This document shows positions 7,303 to 14,468 of a DNA stretch of 14,569 nucleotides, in pieces. The notes below the pieces were generated by a model. That model did no database searches. It was not told the origin of the DNA and saw only the letters and a list, made by a program, of their open reading frames with translations. Source of the DNA: an uncultured Alphaproteobacteria bacterium (GTDB lineage Bacteria; Pseudomonadota; Alphaproteobacteria; Caulobacterales; Parvularculaceae). The stretch is taken from positions 1 to 14,569 of the forward strand of contig CALAZI010000103.1 of assembly GCA_937895955.1 (NCBI GenBank), given 5' to 3'. Position numbers and translations under genes: made by a program. The first letter of the stretch is position 1; the number at the start of each line of letters is the position of its first letter.

Positions 7303-8637
7303 TCAATCGAATGCGATCTCCGCCTGGCGCGCGGCTTCGTTCCTCAATAGCTTTGGCGCATAATCCTTGACCGCGTTTTCCTCCAATTCCCTAACTTGCG
7401 CAGCCTTCGCCGAAGCCGCATAGCGCTCCGGGCGGCGCGCAAATTCTGCGACGGCCGCTCCGAATTCGCGCGGCGTCGACGCGATAAGCCCGCCAGCCGC
7501 CGAGGCGGCTGAGCCCGGATAGGAATTCGATGTCGCAATAAGGGGCTTTGCCGCAGCTAACGCCTCACTAACAATGCCCGAGCTTCGATATAAATAGTCC
7601 TTTTGAATATACGGCAGCAAAACTGCATCCGCCGCAAGAAGAATCGCGCGATAGTCTTCTTCCGACAGCGTCTGTTTAAAGAGCGTGACCAGCGGCGCGC
7701 CGAGCACTTCCAGTTCGCCGATCGTTTTTGCAATCACCGGGTGACGGCCGATAATTTGCGGACTGGCGTGAAGAACGAAACGCACTTTCGTCCACAGCGG
7801 ATCTTGCAAAAATTCTTCACTGCGTTTGACGATATCGGGAAATAGGTGAAAGCCTTTTTCCATCCTGGCCGAACCAAGGCTGACGATCATGAGCTTATCG
7901 TCATCCGGTCCCAACAGCCTTCGCCTGAACTCGCCGGCGCGCCGGCGATCATCCTCTTCAGGTTCTTGCGCCGGGAGCGGGTGAGGCCGCACCTCCGTGC
8001 GCCAGAGCGCTGCAAGATGCTTCGCCAGAAGGCTGTTTTCCCCGTATAGAAAAACGCGTCGATCGATTACGCCTGTTTCGACAAGCGATCGAACAGCATC
8101 GTTGACTTCATCGGCATTGCGGCGGTTGGGCATAACCCCGGCCGGATCGTAAGGCGTTACGACGTGGAAAAGCGGCGCGCTATCCGAAGAAATCTCACTG
8201 AAAATTTGCGCGAGCGCGGTATAAGTGGCGCCGTCAGCCGTATGAATCAGAATGCGGTCATTTTGGTTTAGCCCGCAATCGTTAATTGCGTTCAGAAGAT
8301 CTCGCGCAAAAGCCTTCGACTGATCGGTCCCCGCCTGCGCCGCTTGCCGCGTTCGCTTTGCTTCCCGGCCCTGGAGGCGCGCGGCGATTTTATCAATCAA
8401 TGTTTCCTTTTCGGAATTTTCGGTCGCAGACAGGACGTAATTATCATACATCGTCGCGCCGAATGTCGGGCGTATGCGCGCAGCGTCGCTTGCAAAACCG
8501 TCGCTGATATTGCTGGAGCAAAACCACCATACTTCAAAACCCGCCAAGGCGGCCGAATGCGAAGCCGCAGTCGAGAGCGCATAATGGTGGCCTCGAATGT
8601 CCTTCAAAGACGGATCGGCGATAATGAAGCGCGACAT
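7303..8637 (-). CDS. GT-B type glycosyltransferase, relative of the neighbour's second module
   Basis: A 444-residue protein from ATG 8637. It opens with MSRFIIADPSLKDIRGHHYA, the N-terminal signature of a little-studied group of GT4-like transferases. The C-terminal domain carries VSLGSARMEKGFHLFPDI (252-269), corresponding to the donor-binding start of GT-B C domains, then DAVLLPYIQKDYLYRSSGIV (337-356), SEALAAAKPLIATS (357-370) where Glu358 lies at the usual donor-contact position. The same sequence of landmarks occurs in residues 443-895 of the next gene downstream, so the two derive from a common ancestor. No membrane segment or signal peptide is seen; it should act in the cytoplasm. An AGG six bases before ATG 8637 supports this start over one 12 codons upstream. 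It leads a minus-strand set of three glycosyltransferase genes, with a 145-base gap before the next. Sugar specificity is unknown. Confidence 0.82.
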   Translation of the reverse strand: MSRFIIADPSLKDIRGHHYALSTAASHSAALAGFEVWWFCSSNISDGFASDAARIRPTFGATMYDNYVLSATENSEKETLIDKIAARLQGREAKRTRQAAQAGTDQSKAFARDLLNAINDCGLNQNDRILIHTADGATYTALAQIFSEISSDSAPLFHVVTPYDPAGVMPNRRNADEVNDAVRSLVETGVIDRRVFLYGENSLLAKHLAALWRTEVRPHPLPAQEPEEDDRRRAGEFRRRLLGPDDDKLMIVSLGSARMEKGFHLFPDIVKRSEEFLQDPLWTKVRFVLHASPQIIGRHPVIAKTIGELEVLGAPLVTLFKQTLSEEDYRAILLAADAVLLPYIQKDYLYRSSGIVSEALAAAKPLIATSNSYPGSAASAAGGLIASTPREFGAAVAEFARRPERYAASAKAAQVRELEENAVKDYAPKLLRNEAARQAEIAFD

Positions 8638-8715
8638 GTGCGACCTGCTGACTTCTGCCCGCCCCCAGCGCATAGCGCCGATGGGCCGGGCCAGTCTTTA
8701 GAGGACGGAGAATAC

Positions 8716-8748
8716 GACCGTCCAGCATATAGGGCCGACTTGACGGTC
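8716..8748. promoter_or_regulatory. Inverted repeat in the divergent cysH / glycosyltransferase gap
   Basis: GACCGTC (8716-8722) and GACGGTC (8742-8748) are perfect inverted arms 19 bases apart inside the 161-base gap between divergent starts at 8637 and 8799. The spacing of the centres, about 26 bases, and the location fit a dimeric regulator site, but seven-base arms in GC-rich DNA can arise by chance. No convincing promoter hexamers could be assigned to either gene here. Confidence 0.25.
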
Positions 8749-8798
8749 CAAAAGGCATTTGGCACGAAGAATTCGATACTTCCGCGTGAGTTTACGAG

Positions 8799-9554
8799 AT
8801 GTCGAACTTCGGCAATGTCTTTGCGCCGGCCGGACTTGAAGACGGCGATTCGATCGTCAATAAGCTTGCGGCCGAATATGAGCTGATTGAGCCTCATGAA
8901 ATTATCGCAGACGCCTTGACCCGGCCGTTATTTTCCGTCCCTGCCGTCGTCTCCTCATTCGGCGCGGAGTCGGTCGTTCTTCTCCATCTTGTTGCGCAAG
9001 TTAAACCCGATATTCCGATATTGTTGGTCGATACGGGGAAGCTGTTCGGCGAAACCCTTCGATATCGAGACCGGTTGCAACATTTGCTGGGGCTTGAAGA
9101 CGTAAGAACCATAGCGCCGCGCAAGAAGGACGTTGACGACGCCGATCCGATGGGCGCGCTGAACCGAACCGACCCTGACGCTTGCTGCGATGTCCGCAAG
9201 ACCCAGCCGTTGAACCGCCTGTTAAGTCCGTTCAATAGCTGGATAAGCGGTCGCAAACGACATCAAAGTTCGCTTAGGGCCCGCATGCCTATCGTCGAAA
9301 TCGTCGGCCGCAAGGCCAAGCTCAACCCGTTGGCGAACTGGTCTCGCGAAAAGCTGAATGAGCACATCGTCAAGCACCGCCTTCCGGAGCACCCGTTAAT
9401 GAAGGATGGTTATCTTTCAATTGGCTGCATATCCTGTTCGGAAAGAGTCCAGCCTGGAGAAGACCCGAGAGCCGGGCGCTGGGCGAATTTTGAGAAAACT
9501 GAATGCGGCATACATTTGCCCGCAAGCAATTATGAAAAAAAGCCGCGCGAGTAA
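8799..9554 (+). CDS. cysH: Adenylyl-sulfate (APS) reductase, thioredoxin type, iron-sulfur
   Basis: Reduces APS to sulfite and AMP in the cytoplasm using thioredoxin. The 251 residues show the PP-loop region SSFGAES (52-58), VDTGKLF (77-83), and GRKRHQSS (151-158). Four cysteines for a 4Fe-4S cluster are present as the pairs CC (129-130, in ACCDVRKTQPL) and CxxC (210-213, in IGCISC), and the catalytic cysteine is C236 in the C-terminal ECGIH. By family knowledge the CC plus CxxC pattern marks APS reductases (EC 1.8.4.10), whereas enterobacterial PAPS reductases lack the cluster. No sulfate adenylyltransferase or sulfite reductase gene adjoins it, as would be usual for a cysteine-biosynthesis operon; instead it precedes a glycosyltransferase by two bases and lies near sqdB. 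This suggests a supply of sulfite for UDP-sulfoquinovose. It could equally be the cell's only assimilatory enzyme. The Shine-Dalgarno before ATG 8799 is weak. Confidence 0.92.
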   Translation: MSNFGNVFAPAGLEDGDSIVNKLAAEYELIEPHEIIADALTRPLFSVPAVVSSFGAESVVLLHLVAQVKPDIPILLVDTGKLFGETLRYRDRLQHLLGLEDVRTIAPRKKDVDDADPMGALNRTDPDACCDVRKTQPLNRLLSPFNSWISGRKRHQSSLRARMPIVEIVGRKAKLNPLANWSREKLNEHIVKHRLPEHPLMKDGYLSIGCISCSERVQPGEDPRAGRWANFEKTECGIHLPASNYEKKPRE

Positions 9555-9556
9555 AA

Positions 9557-10798
9557 ATGAGCCGAGAAATATCTACTAACCGGCACGATCAAAAACCTGA
9601 AGCCGGCAGCGATATGACCGCAACTGACCAGCACGGGGTCGATGTCGTCGCGCTCCATAATCGAAATGTTGAACTTGAGGAAGGCTCGGTTCAAAGCGAG
9701 AAAGAGATCGCCGAATTTCGGTCCGAGGCTGCGCGACTAAGAAACGATTTAAAAGCCGCAAAGCTGCGTCTTGAGATTTTGGAAGATGTGCTGGCGCCTC
9801 GGCTTTTAACCCTGCTCTCATTGAAACCCTTTCGTTTCATTCTTGCAGAACGCAACCGTCGCAAGAATGAGGCGCTTGCGCAAATTTCGACAGAAAACGC
9901 AGTCGGCTCGGTTGGAATCGGCTCTTCCAATGAGCCGCAATCAACGCCAGATTCGATTTCCAGCCGTGAAAAAAAGCCGTCGATTTATGATGATTATGAG
10001 CTCCAAAAACCGCTTGGCGTAGCGGTATTCGCATATGATCGCGCAGATCATCTGGCTCCCATTCTTGAAAGTCTTTCCTGGCAGGGCTGCATCCCCGATA
10101 CGACCGTATTCATTGATGGAGATCAGGGTCGTCCCCACAAAAGAGCGATAATCGATAATGTAGAGAAAATTGCGCGACAATTTGGGGTTACGCGCATTAA
10201 ACGAAATCGAGGAAATTTCGGCTTTCGCAAGATGATCATAATCGCAATGCGAGAAATGATGGACGATTATGAACGTATTCTTTTTCTCGAAGATGACTGC
10301 TTTCCGACGGGCGCTGCGATCAAGGGTTTTTCAAAAGAGCTGGATGCGATCGAAGACGACCCGGCGGTTTTCTCGGTGTACGGGCACCCGTTCGGGCTTG
10401 AGCAGAAGGGCGAGGATTTTGGCAGGTTTCAAGGCTGGGGCTGGGCGACAACTTCTAAAAAATTGCGCCCGATCTGGGAGCAACTCCTGAATTGTTATCT
10501 GATGTCGGAAGCTGAATATCTGGAATTCGTCAAATCGGTTCTCACGAGCGAGCTGCGGGCGAAGATCGACGTGACGCCGGGCCGCCAACCAACAAGCACG
10601 TTAGAGCGGTTTTTCGCCTGGGACGAAACCGTTTGCCTGTTAACGGCGGCGGCGGGCATGGCGCACCGTCCTTCTGCAGAACGCATCATATATAATTTCG
10701 GCGCCGGGGACGGCGCGACTCATTTCGGCAACACGGCATGGTATCGTCGCGCGCCGTTCAACATTATCGGGCGCGACGAAATATGGGGTCACTTCTGA
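9557..10798 (+). CDS. GT-A glycosyltransferase with N-terminal coiled coil
   Basis: 413 residues. Residues about 35-80 are charged heptad-like sequence (ELEEGSVQSEKEIAEFRSEA and on) predicted to form a coiled coil; a linker rich in Ser, Gly and Lys runs to about 150. The catalytic part starts at GVAVFAYDRADHL (154-166) and has FIDGDQG (185-191), the metal-binding FLEDDCFP (243-250), WGWAT (294-298), AWDETVCLL (354-362) and FGAGDGATHFG (381-391). This order resembles GT-A enzymes with the EDD and WGWATW blocks, often annotated GT2 or GNT-I-like. It starts two bases after the cysH stop, so co-expression is nearly certain, and converges on sqdB five bases after its own stop. Placed between sulfite supply and UDP-sulfoquinovose synthesis, it is the best candidate here for a sulfoquinovosyltransferase, by inference only. 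It has no clear similarity by eye to SqdX. Base use is visibly AT-richer than sqdB. Confidence 0.8.
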   Translation: MSREISTNRHDQKPEAGSDMTATDQHGVDVVALHNRNVELEEGSVQSEKEIAEFRSEAARLRNDLKAAKLRLEILEDVLAPRLLTLLSLKPFRFILAERNRRKNEALAQISTENAVGSVGIGSSNEPQSTPDSISSREKKPSIYDDYELQKPLGVAVFAYDRADHLAPILESLSWQGCIPDTTVFIDGDQGRPHKRAIIDNVEKIARQFGVTRIKRNRGNFGFRKMIIIAMREMMDDYERILFLEDDCFPTGAAIKGFSKELDAIEDDPAVFSVYGHPFGLEQKGEDFGRFQGWGWATTSKKLRPIWEQLLNCYLMSEAEYLEFVKSVLTSELRAKIDVTPGRQPTSTLERFFAWDETVCLLTAAAGMAHRPSAERIIYNFGAGDGATHFGNTAWYRRAPFNIIGRDEIWGHF

Positions 10799-10803
10799 GC
10801 GGT

Positions 10804-11982
10804 TCAGACCGGACGCTGATTGCTCGTCCAGAACGACACGCACGGAATTTTCGTGCGATCGCAACGGTTGGCGTATTTCCGGGAAATCTCGGTGACTTCC
10901 TCCAATAGGCCTTCTTCAAGCGTAATCGGGTCAAGACCAAGGCCGAGCAACTGGCGGTTTTCCACGTGGAGATCGTTTTCGGCGTCTTCTTTCCGCGGGT
11001 TCTTGACGTTCTCGATATCGGCGCCGGCGATTTTGGCGACCAATTGCGCGAGATCGCGAACTCGGTGCGTTTCCGTCATCTGATTGAGGATGCGGACACG
11101 CTCTCCATGCTGCGGCGGATTTTCAATCGCCAGCTCTATGCATCTGACGGTATCCTGAATGTGAATGAAAGCGCGTGTCTGGCCGCCTGTGCCATGCACC
11201 GTAAGCGGATAGCCGATCGCCGCCTGCATCAGAAAGCGGTTAAGAACCGTTCCGTAATCGCCGTCATAATCAAAGCGGTTGATCAGACGATCATCAAGCT
11301 TGGTCTCGGCCGTCTGCGTTCCCCAGACGATGCCCTGATGAAGATCGGTCACCTTGAGTCCGTCATTCTTGTTGTAGAACGCGAACATCAACTGATCTTG
11401 CGTCTTGGTCATGTGATAGATCGAGCCCGGATTCGCCGGGTAAAGGATCTCCTGCGAAACTTCGTCACCATTGTCGATCGGCACTTTAACGGTGAGGTAG
11501 CCTTCAGGAATTTTCATTCCTGCCGTGCCGTAACCGTAGACGCCCATGGTTCCGAGATGGACGAGGTGCGCGTCGATGCCGGATTCGACAATCGCCGCGA
11601 GAATATTGTTCGTCGCATTCAGGTTGTTATCGACGGTGTAACGCTTGTGGTAAGATGATTTCATCGAATAGGGTGCCGCGCGTTGCTCGGCGAAATGCAC
11701 GATTGCGTCGGGCTCAAAGTTCTGGAAGAGATAAAGCAGGCGCGCGTAATTTTTTGCGACATTGACGTTTTCGAACCGGATCTTGCGGCCGGAAACCTCT
11801 TCCCACGCAGCCAGACGCACCGACATCGGCTTGATCGGCGTCAGGGATTCAACTTCCAGCTCGACGTCGATTTTCCGGCGCGACAGATCGTCAATGATAA
11901 CGACGTCGTGGCCGCGCTGGGACAGATGCAGCGCCGTCGGCCACCCGCAGAAACCGTCTCCGCCAATAACGTAAATCTTCAC
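10804..11982 (-). CDS. sqdB: UDP-sulfoquinovose synthase
   Basis: Makes UDP-sulfoquinovose from UDP-glucose and sulfite, with bound NAD (EC 3.13.1.1). The 392-residue protein is an extended short-chain dehydrogenase with the Rossmann motif GGDGFCGWPTALHLS (7-21); the GFCGWP version is diagnostic for SQD1/SqdB among sugar-nucleotide epimerases. Other landmarks are HFAEQRAAPYSM (96-107), GTMGVYG (144-150) with catalytic Thr145, and YHMTK (189-193) with Tyr189 and Lys193 of the SDR pair. FIHIQDTVRCIELA (272-285) and NQMTETHRV (300-308) are also typical. The length equals that of known enzymes without a plastid peptide. GTG at 11982 is chosen for the AGGAG seven bases upstream and because the Rossmann strand begins right there. 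It stands alone on its strand; the usual partners for SQDG lipid (sqdA, sqdC, sqdD, sqdX) are not in the window. Confidence 0.96.
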   Translation of the reverse strand: MKIYVIGGDGFCGWPTALHLSQRGHDVVIIDDLSRRKIDVELEVESLTPIKPMSVRLAAWEEVSGRKIRFENVNVAKNYARLLYLFQNFEPDAIVHFAEQRAAPYSMKSSYHKRYTVDNNLNATNNILAAIVESGIDAHLVHLGTMGVYGYGTAGMKIPEGYLTVKVPIDNGDEVSQEILYPANPGSIYHMTKTQDQLMFAFYNKNDGLKVTDLHQGIVWGTQTAETKLDDRLINRFDYDGDYGTVLNRFLMQAAIGYPLTVHGTGGQTRAFIHIQDTVRCIELAIENPPQHGERVRILNQMTETHRVRDLAQLVAKIAGADIENVKNPRKEDAENDLHVENRQLLGLGLDPITLEEGLLEEVTEISRKYANRCDRTKIPCVSFWTSNQRPV

Positions 11983-11994
11983 CGCCCCACTCCT
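11980..11994 (-). promoter_or_regulatory. Shine-Dalgarno fixing the sqdB GTG start
   Basis: On the minus strand AGGAG (11990-11994) lies seven bases before GTG (11980-11982). No competing in-frame ATG is near. Confidence 0.7.
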
Positions 11995-12236
11995 GTCTGG
12001 TCTCGGCGCTCGTGATGCGCACCAATTTCAAATAACCGCGCCTGGCCTTTCCCGGCGCGAAGCGCGGCCCTAATTCGCACTTGCCTTGGGAATTTGCAAG
12101 CTGGTTAACGGGCTGATTTTTCTGCTTTTTTTGACACAGCTCTATGGATGAGGCGCCGTCCAATCACCCGACAGCCGATTCGTCGGCCGATCTCTTCAGG
12201 AGACGTCGCCCACAAACAATGACTGACCCTTCCTGT
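11983..12236. other. Intergenic region upstream of sqdB
   Basis: This 254-base gap separates sqdB from the end of the EF-G-like gene, both on the minus strand. A stem (12172-12178 with 12183-12189, four-base loop) lies about 50 bases past the EF-G-like stop but has no U-run after it on the minus strand, so it is at best a weak terminator. A TTGCAA on the minus strand near 12100 could be a -35 box but no matching -10 is found. T-rich tracts near 12115-12131 are on the plus strand, where no gene ends. Confidence 0.4.
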
Positions 12237-14231
12237 TCAGACGTGCATTTCGCGTCGCCGCTCCTCGACGATCTTCTCCGCATCTTTTCCGTGGAGCTCC
12301 TGGTAGTGATCGAATTTCGCTTCGAACGTCGCCGCGCCCTGGGTGATCGATCGAAGCTCGATGATAAGATCCTGGACGCTCGCCTCCGGCATCATCGCCG
12401 TCACACTGTCCCAGCCAGGCCAGCCTTGCCGCGCGTCAAAGCCAAGAATCTGTCCGCGGCGCGAGGAAATCACTCCATGGACTTTGTTGGTGTGGGATGA
12501 CGGCGCGTAAATGACTGTTTCATAGATGGGCTCAAGCAAAACCGGCTGGCATTCCGGCAAGGCTTCCCGCATCGCTTGTCGGCCAGCCATTTTGAACGAC
12601 ATCTCGTTGCTGTCGACTGAATGATATTGCCCGTCATAGAGCGTCACGGCGACGTCGACGACCGGAAATCCGAGCGGCCCTATTTTAAGCTCTTCCGTCA
12701 CGCCCGCCTCTACAGCCGGAATGAACTGTTTCGGCACCGATCCGCCATGGATGATTTCATCGAACCTGAACCCTTCGCCGCGATTGAGCGGTTTGACCTT
12801 CACTTTGATGTCGGCGAATTGTCCGTGGCCGCCGCTTTGTTTTTTGTGTCGCGCGTGATGATCCGTCGCGCCTTTAATGGTTTCGCGATAGGACGGCTTC
12901 GGCGTCTTCATCCTGACATCGATATTGTAGCGATTTTTCAGCCGCGCCTTCGCAAGGCGAAGATGCATGTCGCCTCGCCCCTTGAGGACGGTCTCTCCCG
13001 TGTCGGCGCGACGCTCGGCGGAAAGAGAGGGATCTTCTTCAATTAGTTTCTGAAGCGCGGCGGAGAGTTTCACCTCATCGCGCTCATTGGCGGCGAAAAT
13101 GGCTTGTGAAAAAAGCGCCGATCGCACGCCGTTATCGTCGCGGCGCTTCAATTCGCCATCGACGATGAAATCGCCCGCCGCAAGGTCGTCAATTCGCGGG
13201 ATGCCGACAAGCTCTCCTTGCTCGGCGCATTCGGTCTTGACGCGCGCTTCGCCCTGCAATGCGACGAGACCTGAAACGCGTCCGCCATTAACGGCTGAAC
13301 CGTCCTTGAGCGCGCCTTTCCAGACACGCGCCACGGAAATTTTCCCCGCATGGGGCGCATAAAACGTTCTTATCACAGAGGCGACGTTCGTCCCGTCGTC
13401 AACGCCAATACGCTTGGCTGCGACCTCGACATCCGGCGCTTCATGACGCAGCAATTTCAACAGGCGCGTCACGCCGTTGCCATGCACGGCGGAACCAAGG
13501 ACTACAGGAACGATGAGGTCGGATTGAAGTTCCTTCGCCATCAACTTGAAAATGTCGGCGCTAGGCGGCGTTTTGTCCTCGAGAATTTGCTCCATCAATG
13601 CATCGTCATAGTCGGCGAGCGTGTCGAGCAATATTTCACGCGCCTCTTTTTCGCGCGCAACATCAGATTCCGGCATTTCGATCAGATCCGACGAAGCGCC
13701 TTCTCGATATTTCCATGCGCGCTCACTGACAAGGTCGACGGCGCCGACAATCTTTCCATCTTCGCGGATCGGCGCCTGGCGCAGAACAAGCGGGCGTTCA
13801 GAATGTGATTGGAGCGCCTCCATCATATCGCGTACGCGAACGTCGCTTTCATCCATGCGGTTGATGAAAATCACATGCGGGATTGAATTATCGTCGAGGA
13901 ATTTGAGATACGGCGCGAGCGCTCCGGTTTTATCGGCATGAGGATCGGCGACCAGGACGACGATATCGGCGGCGCGCATCGCATCCGCGCCCGCCTCGAA
14001 CAGCTCGATCGAGCCGGGGCAATCCATGGTCGACCAGACTTCGCCGAGATAGTCGAAGCGCGCGAAATTCGGCTCCGTCGTCATTGCGAATTCTTTCGCT
14101 TCAGCGGAAGAATCAAACGCCGGCGTCTCGGCGCCGGCGCGTTGGATCATTTGCGAAAGCAGCGTCGTTTTACCGACGCCTTGCGGACCTACAATGACCG
14201 CGCACCTTGCAGTATGGGGGTTTTTGCTCAT
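12237..14231 (-). CDS. Elongation factor G-like translational GTPase
   Basis: A 664-residue EF-G paralogue, somewhat shorter than canonical EF-G (about 700). Regions in order: G domain with P-loop GPQGVGKTT (15-23), G3 DCPGS (70-74) and G4 NRMD (124-127); G' region; G5-like GSAVHGNG; domain II; domain III with TGETVLKGRGDMHLRL; domain IV with KKQSGGHGQFADI and later SVDSNEMSFKMAG; and domain V near the C terminus. The G3 motif has Ser74 where translational GTPases have the catalytic His (DxPGH), and the switch I region is hard to align. So GTP hydrolysis or ribosome coupling probably differs from the housekeeping factor. Such divergent second EF-Gs are common in alphaproteobacteria, with unclear role. 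ATG 14231 is preceded by AGGGAG at six bases, which beats a TTG six codons upstream. It is probably unrelated to the glycan genes. Confidence 0.9.
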   Translation of the reverse strand: MSKNPHTARCAVIVGPQGVGKTTLLSQMIQRAGAETPAFDSSAEAKEFAMTTEPNFARFDYLGEVWSTMDCPGSIELFEAGADAMRAADIVVLVADPHADKTGALAPYLKFLDDNSIPHVIFINRMDESDVRVRDMMEALQSHSERPLVLRQAPIREDGKIVGAVDLVSERAWKYREGASSDLIEMPESDVAREKEAREILLDTLADYDDALMEQILEDKTPPSADIFKLMAKELQSDLIVPVVLGSAVHGNGVTRLLKLLRHEAPDVEVAAKRIGVDDGTNVASVIRTFYAPHAGKISVARVWKGALKDGSAVNGGRVSGLVALQGEARVKTECAEQGELVGIPRIDDLAAGDFIVDGELKRRDDNGVRSALFSQAIFAANERDEVKLSAALQKLIEEDPSLSAERRADTGETVLKGRGDMHLRLAKARLKNRYNIDVRMKTPKPSYRETIKGATDHHARHKKQSGGHGQFADIKVKVKPLNRGEGFRFDEIIHGGSVPKQFIPAVEAGVTEELKIGPLGFPVVDVAVTLYDGQYHSVDSNEMSFKMAGRQAMREALPECQPVLLEPIYETVIYAPSSHTNKVHGVISSRRGQILGFDARQGWPGWDSVTAMMPEASVQDLIIELRSITQGAATFEAKFDHYQELHGKDAEKIVEERRREMHV

Positions 14232-14243
14232 GGTCGGCTCCCT
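14229..14243 (-). promoter_or_regulatory. Shine-Dalgarno for the EF-G-like gene
   Basis: AGGGAG (14238-14243, minus strand) lies six bases before ATG (14229-14231). It rules out the TTG at 14249, which would place the Shine-Dalgarno inside the coding frame. Confidence 0.7.
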
Positions 14244-14256
14244 TGCCAATATTTCG

Positions 14257-14309
14257 GCCCTCGCCGGGAGCGGCGCCGGTCAAGCAGGAAGCGACCGGCG
14301 AGGCCTCGC
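14257..14309. repeat. Nested inverted repeats in the EF-G-like leader
   Basis: CCTCGCCGG (14259-14267) pairs perfectly with CCGGCGAGG (14295-14303), and the match extends outward with one bulged base. CCGGTC (14276-14281) pairs with GACCGG (14293-14298), which uses part of the same sequence, so the two hairpins exclude each other. GCGAGGCCTCGC (14298-14309) is itself a perfect 12-base palindrome. The group ends about 14 bases upstream of the Shine-Dalgarno of the EF-G-like gene, so on the minus strand it would lie in the leader RNA if transcription starts further upstream. It could be a translation-control structure, a protein site, or only GC-rich noise. Confidence 0.45.
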
Positions 14310-14468
14310 AAGGGGCCGGTTCACGGAAAGCATCAAAGCAGGAAAACTCGGCCGCGTCACGCCCGTTATGGAATAACGCCGCTGCCGCCAGGTTGATGAT
14401 GACGCTACGCTGAGAATTTGGCGCAATTTTTGACCAAAAACGGAAAACAGCGCGGTGACGCCCCCCCC

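Noticed and set aside
8740..8780. TTGACG with a GATACT downstream as a cysH promoter
   Set aside because: The two elements are 29 bases apart, far from the usual 16-18.
10966..11658. Open plus-strand frame of 230 codons
   Set aside because: It lies wholly antisense to sqdB, whose protein is unambiguous; it shows no recognisable domain.
10804..11982. Generic UDP-glucose 4-epimerase or dehydratase
   Set aside because: The GFCGWP Rossmann variant, overall length and the HFAEQRAAPYSM block are specific to UDP-sulfoquinovose synthases.
12110..12131. T-rich tracts resembling a terminator tail
   Set aside because: They are on the plus strand, where no gene ends nearby, and no stem precedes them.
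14232..14249. Upstream TTG start for the EF-G-like gene
   Set aside because: The Shine-Dalgarno AGGGAG would then lie inside the coding sequence; it is correctly placed for the ATG at 14231.
14461..14468. Run of eight C as a phase-variation tract
   Set aside because: It falls after the stop codon of the RTX-like gene and outside the EF-G-like gene, so slippage would not alter any protein.
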